Source: Microbacterium sp. p3-SID336 (GTDB taxonomy: Bacteria > Actinomycetota > Actinomycetes > Actinomycetales > Microbacteriaceae). Taken from it: a stretch of 64,000 bases of DNA. Each line of letters begins with the position of its first letter. Within the stretch, counting starts at the first letter, position 1. Below the pieces are notes generated by a model. It was given only the letters and a program-made list of their open reading frames with translations. It made no database searches and was not told the origin of the DNA. The translations under genes and the position numbers were made by a program. The stretch is from contig NZ_JALXPE010000013.1 in the NCBI RefSeq assembly GCF_025143365.1, forward strand, positions 1-64,000. The letters are read 5' to 3'. Below are positions 1 to 9,400 of the stretch, in pieces.

Positions 1-2
1 AC

Positions 3-569
3 CCCGCCGTCGCGGCGACCCTGGAACGACACCGCGACCTCGGCCGTGACCTCGCCACAGCCGGCCCCGTCGCGATCACCGAGAGCTGGCAGCACCTGCG
101 CTCGGACTCCGCCTTCCACGCCGTGCTGTGGATCACCGAATGGCCCAGGTCGCTGGTGTATCCGGGGTTCCTCGCCCCGATCCTGCTGTCCTCGGGCGTG
201 CGGCGCGCGTTCTCGCTGATCGCGACCCCGATCCGCTCCGACCAGGCCGCCCGCGACATCCGCAAAAAGAAGACCGAGTACATCAGCGACGCGCACCAGC
301 GCCAGCGGATCGGTCAGATCGAGGATGCGCAGCAGTCCGCTGAGTTCGAGGACGTCCTCCAGCAGGAAGCGGACCTGACCAGCGGCCACGGCATCCTGCG
401 CTACACGGGCCTGATTGCCGTATCCGCGCCGACGCTCGATGAGCTGGAGGCGGCCGTTTCCGCCCTCGAGCAGGCCGCGATCCAGGCGTCGTGCGAGACG
501 CGCCGCCTGGTCGGGCAGCAGGCCGCGGCGTTCGCCGCTGCCGCGCTGCCGCTGTGCCGCACCGTCTGA
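3..569 (+). CDS. SCO6880-family conjugation protein, C-terminal part (5' end outside window)
   Basis: An open frame from the first bases to a TGA at 567-569 gives 188 residues with no start inside the window. The readable part includes WITEWPRSLVYPGFLAPIL and a long charged helical segment (RDIRKKKTEYISDAHQRQR), then an Ala-rich C-terminus. This fits the C-terminal half of SCO6880-type proteins, which precede VirB4-like ATPases in actinobacterial conjugative elements and are presumed parts of the membrane-associated type IV secretion apparatus. The family call rests on this resemblance plus the gene order. The GTG at 123 is internal, since the frame stays open upstream with normal codon use. 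Confidence 0.7.
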   Translation, partial: PAVAATLERHRDLGRDLATAGPVAITESWQHLRSDSAFHAVLWITEWPRSLVYPGFLAPILLSSGVRRAFSLIATPIRSDQAARDIRKKKTEYISDAHQRQRIGQIEDAQQSAEFEDVLQQEADLTSGHGILRYTGLIAVSAPTLDELEAAVSALEQAAIQASCETRRLVGQQAAAFAAAALPLCRTV

Positions 570-622
570 CCGGCCGTGCGCACCTGTCCTCCGACACGCC
601 AACCCATCGTGAGGACAACGCC

Positions 623-1420
623 ATGCCGACTCTGACCGACCCGCTCGCGGATGCCGCGGAGAGCGCCGCCGCGCTGCGCGGTCTCGCGCACGCCACGCGG
701 GACATGCCCCCGACCAGCACTTACCCGGTGCTTGGCGAGCTGATCGCCGGCACCCGGTCGCTGCGGCAGGTGCTCGATCAGCTCACCCGCAGCCTCGTCG
801 ACGCGCACGAGCTCGCCCGCACCGACGACGGTGACCCGTTCCTCGGCCGGGTCTACGCGCTCGCCGCCGCGGACGCACTCAACCTCGCCGCAAACGCGCT
901 CGACGAGGTGCAGGTGCGGCTCGACCTGGCCTCGCAGCACGCCTCCCGCATCGCCTGGCAGCCTGCCAGCCTTGACCCGGCCGGTCTCGCCGGCGACGCC
1001 CCGACCCATGCACCGGAGGAGGCGACCTCCCGGTGGGTGAGCGTCGTGTTCCTGCAAGGCGAGGAGGCCGATGAGGTGCTGACCCTCATCGACCGTGAGG
1101 GTCCCGACGCGGCCGTTGCGCACCTGGCGCGGTGGGACTACGGCCAGGAGACGACCGACGCGGCGCTGGTCAACGGCTACGTCTACGACGCCCCGCCCGT
1201 CGGTGCGCTGGACCGCACGGTCACCGTCGAGGGATACGCGCTGACGTACAACCCGACCCTCGGTCACGTCGGCCTGCTGCGCGCGCACGACGTCGCGCCC
1301 GACCCGGCGCTCGCCGAGCCCGCGCCCCTCACGCAGGCCGGCAGGGGGCGGCCCGCCGACCCGGAGTGGTTCGGTGCCGCTCCGCAAGCCGCACGGCTGG
1401 GTCAGGGCCTCGCGCTGTGA
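623..1420 (+). CDS. Hypothetical ICE protein
   Basis: 265 residues from ATG 623, chosen because GAGGA lies about 10 nt upstream; the frame is open further upstream but overlaps the previous gene. I recognise no named family. The N-terminal half (to about residue 125) looks helical and Ala/Leu-rich. The second half holds a compact mixed domain (WVSVVFLQGEEADEVL near residue 136, then HLARWDYGQETTDAAL), and the tail is Pro/Ala-rich. The stop overlaps the start of the VirB4-like gene by 4 nt (GTGA), so the two are probably translationally coupled. A role tied to conjugation is inferred from position only. Confidence 0.6.
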   Translation: MPTLTDPLADAAESAAALRGLAHATRDMPPTSTYPVLGELIAGTRSLRQVLDQLTRSLVDAHELARTDDGDPFLGRVYALAAADALNLAANALDEVQVRLDLASQHASRIAWQPASLDPAGLAGDAPTHAPEEATSRWVSVVFLQGEEADEVLTLIDREGPDAAVAHLARWDYGQETTDAALVNGYVYDAPPVGALDRTVTVEGYALTYNPTLGHVGLLRAHDVAPDPALAEPAPLTQAGRGRPADPEWFGAAPQAARLGQGLAL

Positions 1421-2910
1421 GCGGCCAGGACGACGACCGCCTGCACACCAGCGTGCTCGTCTCCCCGCAGAACGAGCGCCGCAAGCACCGCAAGGCGCGC
1501 CAGCGTGCCGCCGCGGAGTTGATCGCCGAGCAGCAACGCACCCGCAAGCTGCAAGCGCAGCAACGCTGGGAAACCGAGCGCGACGAACGCCGCCGCACCA
1601 CCTACCTGCCACCCGCCGGGGAGGCCGGCCCGGCTGCGCTACGCACCCCCGGCCGGCTGCGGCTGCCGCGCCATCAGGACACCTCGGCGACGCTCGCCGG
1701 GGCGTATCCCTTCCTCGCCGAAGGCGGCCTCGGGTCCGCAGGCGTGTTCGTCGGCCAGGATCTCTACTCCGGCGGCAGCTTCGTCTACGACCCGTGGGTC
1801 TTGTACGCGCGCGGGGTCATCACCGCTCCGAACATCGTCGTGGCCGGCATCGTCGGCTCCGGCAAGTCCTCCCTGGTGAAGTCCCTGTACACGAGGTCGA
1901 TCGCGTTCGGGCGCAGGGTCTACGTGCCCGGCGACCCCAAGGGAGAGCACACGGCGGTCGCCGAGGCCGTCGGCGGGAAAGCGATCGTGCTCGGGCACGG
2001 GCTGCGCAATCGGCTGAATCCGCTGGATGAGGGGCACCGGCCCTCGGACGTGTCCGACAGCGAATGGGCGACCCAGGTCGCTGCACGCCGCCGCGATCTG
2101 ATCGGCGCGCTGACGGAAACCGTGCTGGATCGGCGGCTGACGCCCCTGGAGCACACCGCGATCGACCTCGCCCTGGCCGATGCGGTGCGCTCGGCCGAGA
2201 TCCCGATCCTGCCGATGGTCGTCGACCGCATCCTCAACCCCGCCGCCGCCGACGACTCGGACGGGCGCCTCGCCGAGGACGGACGGCTCGCCGGGCACGC
2301 TCTGCGCCGGCTGGTCGCCGGCGACCTCGCTGGGTTGTTCGACGGCCCCTCCACGGTGACGTTCGACCCGTCCCTGCCGATGGTCAGCCTTGATCTGTCC
2401 CGCGTCGCGGAGAACAGCACCCTCATCAGCGTCCTGATGACCTGCTCGTCCGCGTGGATGGAAGCGGCGCTGCTGGACCCCAACGGCGGGCAGCGGTGGG
2501 TGATCTACGACGAGGCATGGCGGCTCATGTCCCATGCGCCGCTGCTGCGCCGCATGGACGCCCAATGGCGCCTCGCTCGGCACTACGGCATCGCGAACGC
2601 GCTCGTGTTCCACAAGCTCACCGACCTCGACAACGTGGGCGACAGCGGCTCGGCGATGCGCGCCCTGGCATCCTCGCTGCTCGCCAACGCGGAGACGCGG
2701 ATCATCTACCGCCAGGAAAGCGACCAGCTCGGCATCACCGGCGAGATCCTTGGGCTGACCGGGACCGAGCAGAAACTCCTGCCGACGCTGGGCACCGGGC
2801 AAGGGCTGTGGCGGGTCAAGGATCACTCCTACGTCACGCAGCATCAGCTGCATCCGGCCGAGCTCGAACTGTTTAACACGGCTACCCGCATGACCGGGGG
2901 CGTGGCGTGA
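1417..2910 (+). CDS. VirB4/TraC-like conjugation ATPase
   Basis: 497 residues from GTG 1417. Probable energising ATPase of the mating-pair apparatus at the inner face of the membrane. Visible motifs are a Walker A (GIVGSGKSS, about residue 144) followed by PGDPKGE, and a Walker B with the VirB4-typical continuation (WVIYDEAWRL, about residue 361). The first 60 residues are charged and helical. No membrane segment is evident. The gene overlaps both neighbours by 4 nt, placing it in one operon with the coupling protein. The frame remains open upstream of 1417, but that part shadows the preceding gene. The VirB4/HerA-FtsK superfamily assignment is firm; the exact subfamily is less so. Confidence 0.85.
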   Translation: MSGQDDDRLHTSVLVSPQNERRKHRKARQRAAAELIAEQQRTRKLQAQQRWETERDERRRTTYLPPAGEAGPAALRTPGRLRLPRHQDTSATLAGAYPFLAEGGLGSAGVFVGQDLYSGGSFVYDPWVLYARGVITAPNIVVAGIVGSGKSSLVKSLYTRSIAFGRRVYVPGDPKGEHTAVAEAVGGKAIVLGHGLRNRLNPLDEGHRPSDVSDSEWATQVAARRRDLIGALTETVLDRRLTPLEHTAIDLALADAVRSAEIPILPMVVDRILNPAAADDSDGRLAEDGRLAGHALRRLVAGDLAGLFDGPSTVTFDPSLPMVSLDLSRVAENSTLISVLMTCSSAWMEAALLDPNGGQRWVIYDEAWRLMSHAPLLRRMDAQWRLARHYGIANALVFHKLTDLDNVGDSGSAMRALASSLLANAETRIIYRQESDQLGITGEILGLTGTEQKLLPTLGTGQGLWRVKDHSYVTQHQLHPAELELFNTATRMTGGVA

Positions 2911-3485
2911 AGCCCCGCTACCGGCGCGGCGGTGACGCCGACCAGCCGGACGTCCCGGCACCGGCGCAGCCGATCATTCACGTCCCGCACGTCCGGGTCG
3001 CGGTCGCGCCCGACGGCGCGTTGTCCGTCACGGTCGATGGCGCGCCGTTCACCGCGCCGGAGGCGCTGCGTCCGCTGCGGCGCGACACCTTCGGGGCGCT
3101 CGCCGATCATCTCACCGCTGCCTTGGACAGCCCGATCCGCGTCGAAGTGCATGAGGCGGACGGCTCGACCTTCACCGACATCCTCACGCCACCGCGCCGC
3201 CGGAGCCGCTTCGCCCCTCCCGAGCCTGCCTTTCCCCAGCAGGCTTCGGCTCCGGCGGCTGCGGTCCCTGCTGTGTTGTTCGAGGTGAGCGCGGACGGGT
3301 TCGTGCCCGGCGAGGACGTCGCCCTGGCGGTCATCGTCGCCCATTCCGACGCCGGCCCGACCGGGCACGGTCGCGCGCTGCTGCAACACCATCTGCTCGA
3401 GCTGGCGCCGACTCGCGAGGTGCTGCTGCTGGGCCGGATCTCCGGAACCTTCTCGGTGCAGCATCCCGAGCGAGCCGGCCGGTGA
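2907..3485 (+). CDS. Hypothetical ICE protein between VirB4-like and VirD4-like genes
   Basis: 192 residues from GTG 2907, overlapping the VirB4-like gene by 4 nt and the coupling-protein gene by 4 nt, so it is expressed as part of that set. I do not recognise a family. A first small beta-rich domain (IIHVPHVRVAVAPDGALSV, then VEVHEADGSTFTDIL) is followed by a Pro-rich linker at about residues 92-115. A second domain (VLFEVSADGFVPGEDVALAV) is followed by helical and strand segments. There is no signal peptide or membrane helix. A cytosolic accessory of the secretion ATPases is possible, but only from position. Confidence 0.65.
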   Translation: MKPRYRRGGDADQPDVPAPAQPIIHVPHVRVAVAPDGALSVTVDGAPFTAPEALRPLRRDTFGALADHLTAALDSPIRVEVHEADGSTFTDILTPPRRRSRFAPPEPAFPQQASAPAAAVPAVLFEVSADGFVPGEDVALAVIVAHSDAGPTGHGRALLQHHLLELAPTREVLLLGRISGTFSVQHPERAGR

Positions 3486-5251
3486 GCACGACGACGGGCC
3501 GCGGCCCGGAAGACCTGCTCGCGAGCCTCGGCATCGGCTTGCTGATCGGCGCTGCGGGTCTAGCCGGCGTGCTGCGGGTCGCCGGGACGATCGCCGCGTT
3601 CCTGACCGGCGCGCCGCAGCCGGCCGGCGGCATCGAGGCCGGCCTCGGTGTGCTGCTGCGTCCCGGCGACCCCGGCGACCCGCTGGGAGTGCCGGGGCTG
3701 AACCCGGTCGTCTACTGGATCGCGACGGCGGTGCTGCTCGCCGTGATCGGCGTCGCCGGCTGGTGGGGCTGGTCGCTGCTGCGCCGGCACTCGACGGCGA
3801 CGCGCCGCGACCCGCACCGCATCCAGGGCACCGCGACCGGCGCGGAGGTCGCCCAGGCAGCCTCCAGCCGGGCGTTGCTGCGCCGCGCCTCCACGCTGCG
3901 GCCGTCGACCTCTGACCCGAAGCCGGCTGACGTCGGCTACCTGCTGGGCCGATCGCACGGGCGCCAGGTGTGGGCGTCGGTGGAGGACAGCATCCTGCTC
4001 ATCGGTCCGCCTCGCGCGGGCAAGGGCATGTTCGTCGCGATCAACGCCATCTTGGACGCCCCCGGCGCGGTCGTGACGACTTCGACCCGGCCCGACAACC
4101 TCACGGCCACACTGCGCGCGCGGCTGCGGTGCGGTCCCGTGGCGGTGTTCGACCCGCAGCACTTGGCCGAAGGCGTGCCGGCCGGGCTGCGCTGGTCGCC
4201 GGTGCGTGGCTGCGAAACTCCGCTGACTGCGATGATCCGCGCGACGGGCCTGGCAGCGGGAACCGGGTTGTCCTCGGGTGGGGTCGAGGGCGGCGGGTTC
4301 TGGGAGGGCAAGACCCGCACCGCGCTCCAGGCGCTCCTGCACGCGGCGGCGCTCGACGGGCGCGGGGCCGCCGAGCTGTTCCGGTGGACCCTGGACCCGA
4401 CCGCCGCTGCGGAGGCCGTCGCGATCCTGACCGCACACCCGCAGGCGGCGACCGGGTGGGCCGAGTCGCTGGAGGCGATGATCCACGCCGACCCCCGGAC
4501 CCGCGACTCGATCTGGCAGGGCGTGTCGCTGGCTCTGAGCTGCCTGGCCGACCCCCGCGTGCTGGAGGCGGTCACCCCGCGCCCCGGCGAGGACTTCGAT
4601 CCCGCCGCGTTCCTCACCCAGCGCGGGACGCTGTACCTGCTGGCGACCTCTGCGGGGGCCGGCAGTTCCTCGGCGCTGGTCTCCGCGTTCGTGGAAGACC
4701 TTGTGGAGACCGCCAGGCACCTGGCCGCGACCTCACCGGGCGCACGCCTGGACCCGCCGCTGCTGCTCGCGCTGGACGAGATCGGGAACCTCGCGCCCCT
4801 GCCGAGCCTGCCCACGCTGATGGCTGAGGGCGGCGGCACCGGGATCACGACCATGCCCGTGCTCCAATCCCTCGCCCAGGCGCGGGAGAAGTGGGGCGAG
4901 AACGCCGCCGCCGCGATCTGGGACGCCTCCATCGTCAAGATCGTCCTCGGCGGCGCGTCCGGCTCACGCGACCTGCAAGACCTGTCGACCCTCATCGGGG
5001 AGCGGGACGAGACCACCCACTCGGACACGATCGGCGACCGCGGCTCACGCTCCTCGCAACGCTCCGTGCGCCGCGTGGCGGTGATGCCGCCCGAGACGAT
5101 CCGCACCCTGCCCTTCGGCACGGGGATCACGCTGCTGCGCTCGGCCCCGCCGATCGTGACCGATCTGCGGGCATGGACGACCCGCGAAGACGCGGCGACG
5201 CTGAAGGCCGACCGTACCGAGGTCGAGGCGCTGCTAGGCCGCCCCGCCTGA
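3482..5251 (+). CDS. VirD4/TraG-like type IV coupling protein
   Basis: 589 residues from GTG 3482. Two N-terminal membrane segments (about residues 13-40 and 80-102) precede a cytosolic ATPase domain with Walker A IGPPRAGKG (from residue 174) and Walker B LLLALDEIGN (D432/E433), followed by the family-typical GGGTGITTMPVLQSLAQ. Such proteins recruit the relaxase-DNA complex to the secretion channel. The C-terminal part carries the TraG-like stretch around GGASGSRDLQDLSTLIGE. Length and motif order match VirD4/TraG proteins. It is the last gene of the overlapping conjugation set, and a 74-nt gap separates it from ssb. Confidence 0.92.
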   Translation: MSTTTGRGPEDLLASLGIGLLIGAAGLAGVLRVAGTIAAFLTGAPQPAGGIEAGLGVLLRPGDPGDPLGVPGLNPVVYWIATAVLLAVIGVAGWWGWSLLRRHSTATRRDPHRIQGTATGAEVAQAASSRALLRRASTLRPSTSDPKPADVGYLLGRSHGRQVWASVEDSILLIGPPRAGKGMFVAINAILDAPGAVVTTSTRPDNLTATLRARLRCGPVAVFDPQHLAEGVPAGLRWSPVRGCETPLTAMIRATGLAAGTGLSSGGVEGGGFWEGKTRTALQALLHAAALDGRGAAELFRWTLDPTAAAEAVAILTAHPQAATGWAESLEAMIHADPRTRDSIWQGVSLALSCLADPRVLEAVTPRPGEDFDPAAFLTQRGTLYLLATSAGAGSSSALVSAFVEDLVETARHLAATSPGARLDPPLLLALDEIGNLAPLPSLPTLMAEGGGTGITTMPVLQSLAQAREKWGENAAAAIWDASIVKIVLGGASGSRDLQDLSTLIGERDETTHSDTIGDRGSRSSQRSVRRVAVMPPETIRTLPFGTGITLLRSAPPIVTDLRAWTTREDAATLKADRTEVEALLGRPA

Positions 5252-5325
5252 CTGGCAGCGGGCGCGCACCTGCCTGACGGGAACGGCCGCATCTGGCGGC
5301 TGTCACGACAGGCAAGGAGCACGAC

Positions 5326-5808
5326 GTGAGCATCCAGACCCAGCAGTCGTTGACCGGGTTCATCGCCACCGAGCCGCAGCTGACCGAGACCTCGAAGGGG
5401 CAGGCCCGGTTCTACGCCAGGGTCGGCGTGCGGCATCAGCGCGGCGAGCCCGACGGCACCACCACGGACCTCGAGCCGACGTTCCACCACCTCGTCCTGT
5501 TCCGCGCCGCCGCCAAGCGCGCCCACGCCCTCCTGGCGAAGGACGACAGCTTCGTCGCCAGCGGGCGCGTCCACCCGTTCACCTACGAGCGCGACGGGAA
5601 GACGATCCGCGACGAGGAGTTCATTGCGACCGCCATCGGCCACGACAGCCTGCGCACCCGCTACAGCGTCGACCGCAGCCACCGCAACCAGCCCGCCCCG
5701 GAGGCAGACGCGGCCGAGCGCCCGACGCCGCGCCCGCGCCGCAGGCCGGCGCCGATCGCGGATGCGCCGCAGCGGCCGTCCGCCCAGTCCACCGCGGTCG
5801 CTCTCTGA
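5326..5808 (+). CDS. ssb: Single-stranded DNA-binding protein (element-encoded)
   Basis: 160 residues from GTG 5326, with AAGGAGC about 10 nt upstream. The N-terminal 110 residues form an OB-fold SSB domain (GFIATEPQLTETSKGQARFYARVGV, shown here only in part: GFIATEPQLTE then FYARVGV; later HHLVLFRAAAKRAHALL and FVASGRVHPFTYERDGK). It presumably coats single-stranded DNA during transfer or replication. The C-terminus is Pro/Arg-rich and ends STAVAL, without the acidic DDDIPF-like tip that chromosomal SSBs use to recruit partners. That absence is common in short element-borne SSBs but suggests it does not replace the host protein fully. Confidence 0.85.
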   Translation: MSIQTQQSLTGFIATEPQLTETSKGQARFYARVGVRHQRGEPDGTTTDLEPTFHHLVLFRAAAKRAHALLAKDDSFVASGRVHPFTYERDGKTIRDEEFIATAIGHDSLRTRYSVDRSHRNQPAPEADAAERPTPRPRRRPAPIADAPQRPSAQSTAVAL

Positions 5809-5822
5809 ACAGCGGCCTTCCC

Positions 5823-6383
5823 ATGAGCAACCAGGACGACACCCCGCGCGAGCCCGCCGCGGGTGGTGGAGGCGAGCCGGAGCTGCTGCCGGAGCCGCCG
5901 CACCCGGTGAACTGGAACATCCTGACCGCCGACGAGGCCGAGACCGAGTGGCTGGAGCTCAACGCCTGGGTGAACTGGCTGCGCCGCACCTACGGTCTGC
6001 CGGCCGCGGTGGTCCCGCCGCTGTGGCACCGCCACTCCGAGCTCGTCTGGGAACTGTCGGCGCTGCACCTGCACTGGTTGGGCGCCTACGACCCGGAGCA
6101 GAACGGGTCGGCACCGCTGGGCTGGCACCGCGACTTCGCCGACGCCCGGCACCGGCTGCGCGATTGGGTCGCCGCGTCCGGCACCCGCCTGGACCGCGAC
6201 CGACCGACCAGGCAGACGGTGTGGCCCGGCGAGGAACCCGCCGAGCCCGTCGAGGAGATCCCGATCACCGACCGGGACGCGGACTTCGTGCAGCACGTCC
6301 TCGATGACGTCGCCCGCCGCCGCGAGGCCGAGGACGAGTTCTACCGCAACCTCGACCCGGACACGGGCGAGATCCGCCCCTGA
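5823..6383 (+). CDS. DUF4913 domain protein
   Basis: 186 residues from ATG 5823, 14 nt after ssb. The core (about residues 30-130) has the conserved Trp-rich pattern of DUF4913: LNAWVNWLRRTYGLP, PLWHRHSELVWELSALHLHW and GWHRDFADARHRLRDW. It ends with an acidic helical tail. Function is unknown; the family is found repeatedly in actinobacterial conjugative elements next to helicase and SSB genes, as here. The N-terminal 30 residues are Pro/Gly/Glu-rich and probably disordered. Confidence 0.8.
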   Translation: MSNQDDTPREPAAGGGGEPELLPEPPHPVNWNILTADEAETEWLELNAWVNWLRRTYGLPAAVVPPLWHRHSELVWELSALHLHWLGAYDPEQNGSAPLGWHRDFADARHRLRDWVAASGTRLDRDRPTRQTVWPGEEPAEPVEEIPITDRDADFVQHVLDDVARRREAEDEFYRNLDPDTGEIRP

Positions 6384-6434
6384 CCCTGCGCGACCGACCA
6401 CGAGATAGCCCATGCGCGACACGGAGGTGGCTTG

Positions 6435-9400
6435 ATGGCTGCGCGCCGGAACCGCGACCCGCATCCCGGTCAGCTCGCGTTCGACCTGTGGGGACTGGAC
6501 GAGCAGACCGCCGACGAGTCCCTGGCCGGTGCGCTCGCATCCGATACGCCAGAGGACACCGCCGGGGAGGAACAGGCCGATGAACAAGTACGCGGCAGCG
6601 GCCAGAGCACATTGGGAGAGGACGGCCCCGAGCCGGCTGAAGGCGCTGGAGAACCCGGAGGAGTTCTTCACGAACCTGGGCCTGGAAGTGCAGGCGCAAG
6701 TGTCGGACCTGACAGCAATACTGGCTGGGACGCGATCTTCGGAGCAGAATTACTTGCAGGAGATCGCCCGGCTAGTGACGGCCCGGCGGATCGCGGAGGA
6801 GGTCGTGATGGCACAACTGGTGTGGATCGGCGACCCGGAGCTGCCGCTGGAGCAGGCCCGCGAGGAGTGGGAGCAGACCCGGCCCTCGGACGAGAACCTC
6901 GTGACCTGGGCCGAACGGATGCAGGACTCCCCGGACTTGATGCCCTCGACGGTGGAGCTGGAGCAGATGGCGAACGACTGGGCGGTGCCGGTGGCCTTCC
7001 TCGAGGGCCTGGTAGCGACCGAGCCGCCGCTGGACTACCTACGGGAGAACCAGGCCGTGCTGCAGGAGGCGGCGACGATCCGTTTCCTACGCGAACTGAG
7101 CTAGCCGCCCCATCTCGGTTCGTCCCAGCATCGCAGGACGACCTGGCCCCTTCGGGGCCGAAGGCCCGTTTCCAGGCGAACACCGCGGCGATCCGGCTCG
7201 CCCGCACCCTCGCCGCCGAGGAACGACCCGCGACGGGCGAGGAGCAGCAGGTGCTCGCCCGCTGGTCGAGCTGGGGTGCGATCCCCGACGTGTTCGACGC
7301 TACGAAGGACGGCTGGGATGCCGAGCGCGCCGAGCTGCGCGGCCTGCTCGACGAGACCGACTGGGACGCCGCGGCCCGCACGACGATCAACGCCCACTAC
7401 ACCGACCCGCTGATCGTCCGGCAGATGTGGCGCGCCATGAGCGCGCTCGGCTTCACGGGCGGAAGCGTGCTGGAGCCGGGTTCGGGAGCGGGGACGTTCA
7501 TCGGGCTCGCGCCGGGCTCGGCGCAGATGACCGGCGTCGAGCTGGACCCGGTGACGGCGGCGATCAGCCAGGGCCTCTACCCGCACGCGACGATCCGCGC
7601 CGAGTCGTTCGCCGACACCCGCCTGCCCGAAGGGCACTTCGACGCTGCGATCGGCAACGTGCCGTTCGCCGGCGTCGTCCTGCACGATCCGGTCCACAAC
7701 GGCACCAAGCAGACGATGCACAACCACTTCATCCTGAAGTCGCTGCGGCTGACCCGGCCCGGCGGGCTCGTCGCGGTGCTGACCTCGCATTACACGATGG
7801 ACGCACAGAATCCCGGCGCACGCCGGGAGATGAACGCCCTGGCGGATCTCGTCGGGGCGATCCGCCTGCCCACCGGCGCGCACCGCCGCGCGGCTGGCAC
7901 TGAGGTGCTCACCGATCTGCTCATCTTCCGCCGCCGCGAGGACGGTCGGCCACCGGCCGACGACCTGTGGGAGACTGTCACGCCGGTCAGCATCGACGGG
8001 CGGTTGGTGAAGATCAACGCCTACTTCGACCATCGGCCCGAGCGGATGCTCGGCGCCGTCGGCGTGCAGCAGGGCATGTACGGCGCGGATACGCTCACCG
8101 TCACCGGGAACCTCGCCGAGCTGGAGAGCACACTGGCGCTCGCCGTGGACGAGATCGTGTTCGCCGGGCGCCGGCTCGGGCTGATGATGAGCGAACGCAC
8201 CGCGGCGCAGCAGTCCCGCCGTGCCGCGTTCACCCCGTCCGCGCCGACCGTATGGGACGGCAGCATCGTGCCCGTCGACGGCGGCGAGTTCGCGACCGTC
8301 GCCTCCGGGGCGCTGGAACCACTCGCCGTACCCAAATCGGCGGCGACCGAACTGCGCGCTCTGCTCGGGCTGCGCGACCGGGCCACGACCCTGCTGACCC
8401 TGGAGTCGGCGACGGTGGACGACACAATCGAGGTCATCGAGGCGCGGGCGGCGCTGCGGCGCGACTACCAGAAGTACCTGGGCAAGTACGGCCCCCTCAA
8501 CCGCTACACACTGCGGCCGACCGGGCGGCAGAACCCCGCCGGTGAGGACACCTACGCGCGGATCGTGCCGACCCCGATCCGGCTGCTGCGTTCCGACCCG
8601 TTCGGGCCACTGGTGATCGCCCTGGAGCAGTTCGACGACACCGAGCAGACGGCCACGCCGGCGGCGATCATGACCCGCCGTGTCGTCGCCCCGCGCCCGG
8701 AGGTGCAGGGCGTGGAGACGCCCGCCGACGCGATCGCGGTGAGCCTGGACCGCACCGGCGGCATCGACCTGACCCTCATCGCCGACCTGCTGGGCATGCC
8801 CGAGCACGAGGCACGCTCGGCGCTGGCCGGGATGGTGTTCACCGATCCCGTTGGCGGCGAACTCGTCCACGCCCCCGCCTATCTGTCCGGCGACGTGCGG
8901 GGAAAGCTGGAGTCCGCCAAGGCGCGCGCCGCCGATGAGCCCGCGTTCCAGGCGAACGTCGACGCGCTGGCCGCCGTGCTGCCGCCCGCGCTCGGCGTCG
9001 AGGACATCACCGCCCGCCTGGGCGCGGTGTGGATCAGCGAACGCATCCACGAGGACTTCCTCAACGCGATCCTGAAGACCTCCGACGTGCGGGTGGAGAA
9101 CGCGCTGCCGGGCATGTGGGAGGTCCGCGGCGGGCGGGTGGGCGTGCTGTCCACGAGCGAGTGGGGCACCGAGCGGCGCCCCGCGCCCGACATCGCCCAA
9201 GCCGTCATGGAACAGAAGACCTTGCTCGTCTATGACGAGGTGGAAGACGTCGGCGGGAAGATCCGCCGCGTCCTGAACCCGATCGAGACGACGGCCGCGC
9301 AGGAGAAGGCCGACCTGATCCAAGAGCGGTTCGGCGAGTGGGTATGGGAAGACCCGGCCCGCGCCGCGGCGCTGGTCGAAGAGTACAACCGGCGCTTCAA

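Noticed and set aside
491..622. Upstream extension of the hypothetical ICE gene to 491
   Set aside because: The added residues are Arg-rich shadow sequence over the SCO6880-family gene; ATG 623 has a ribosome-binding site.
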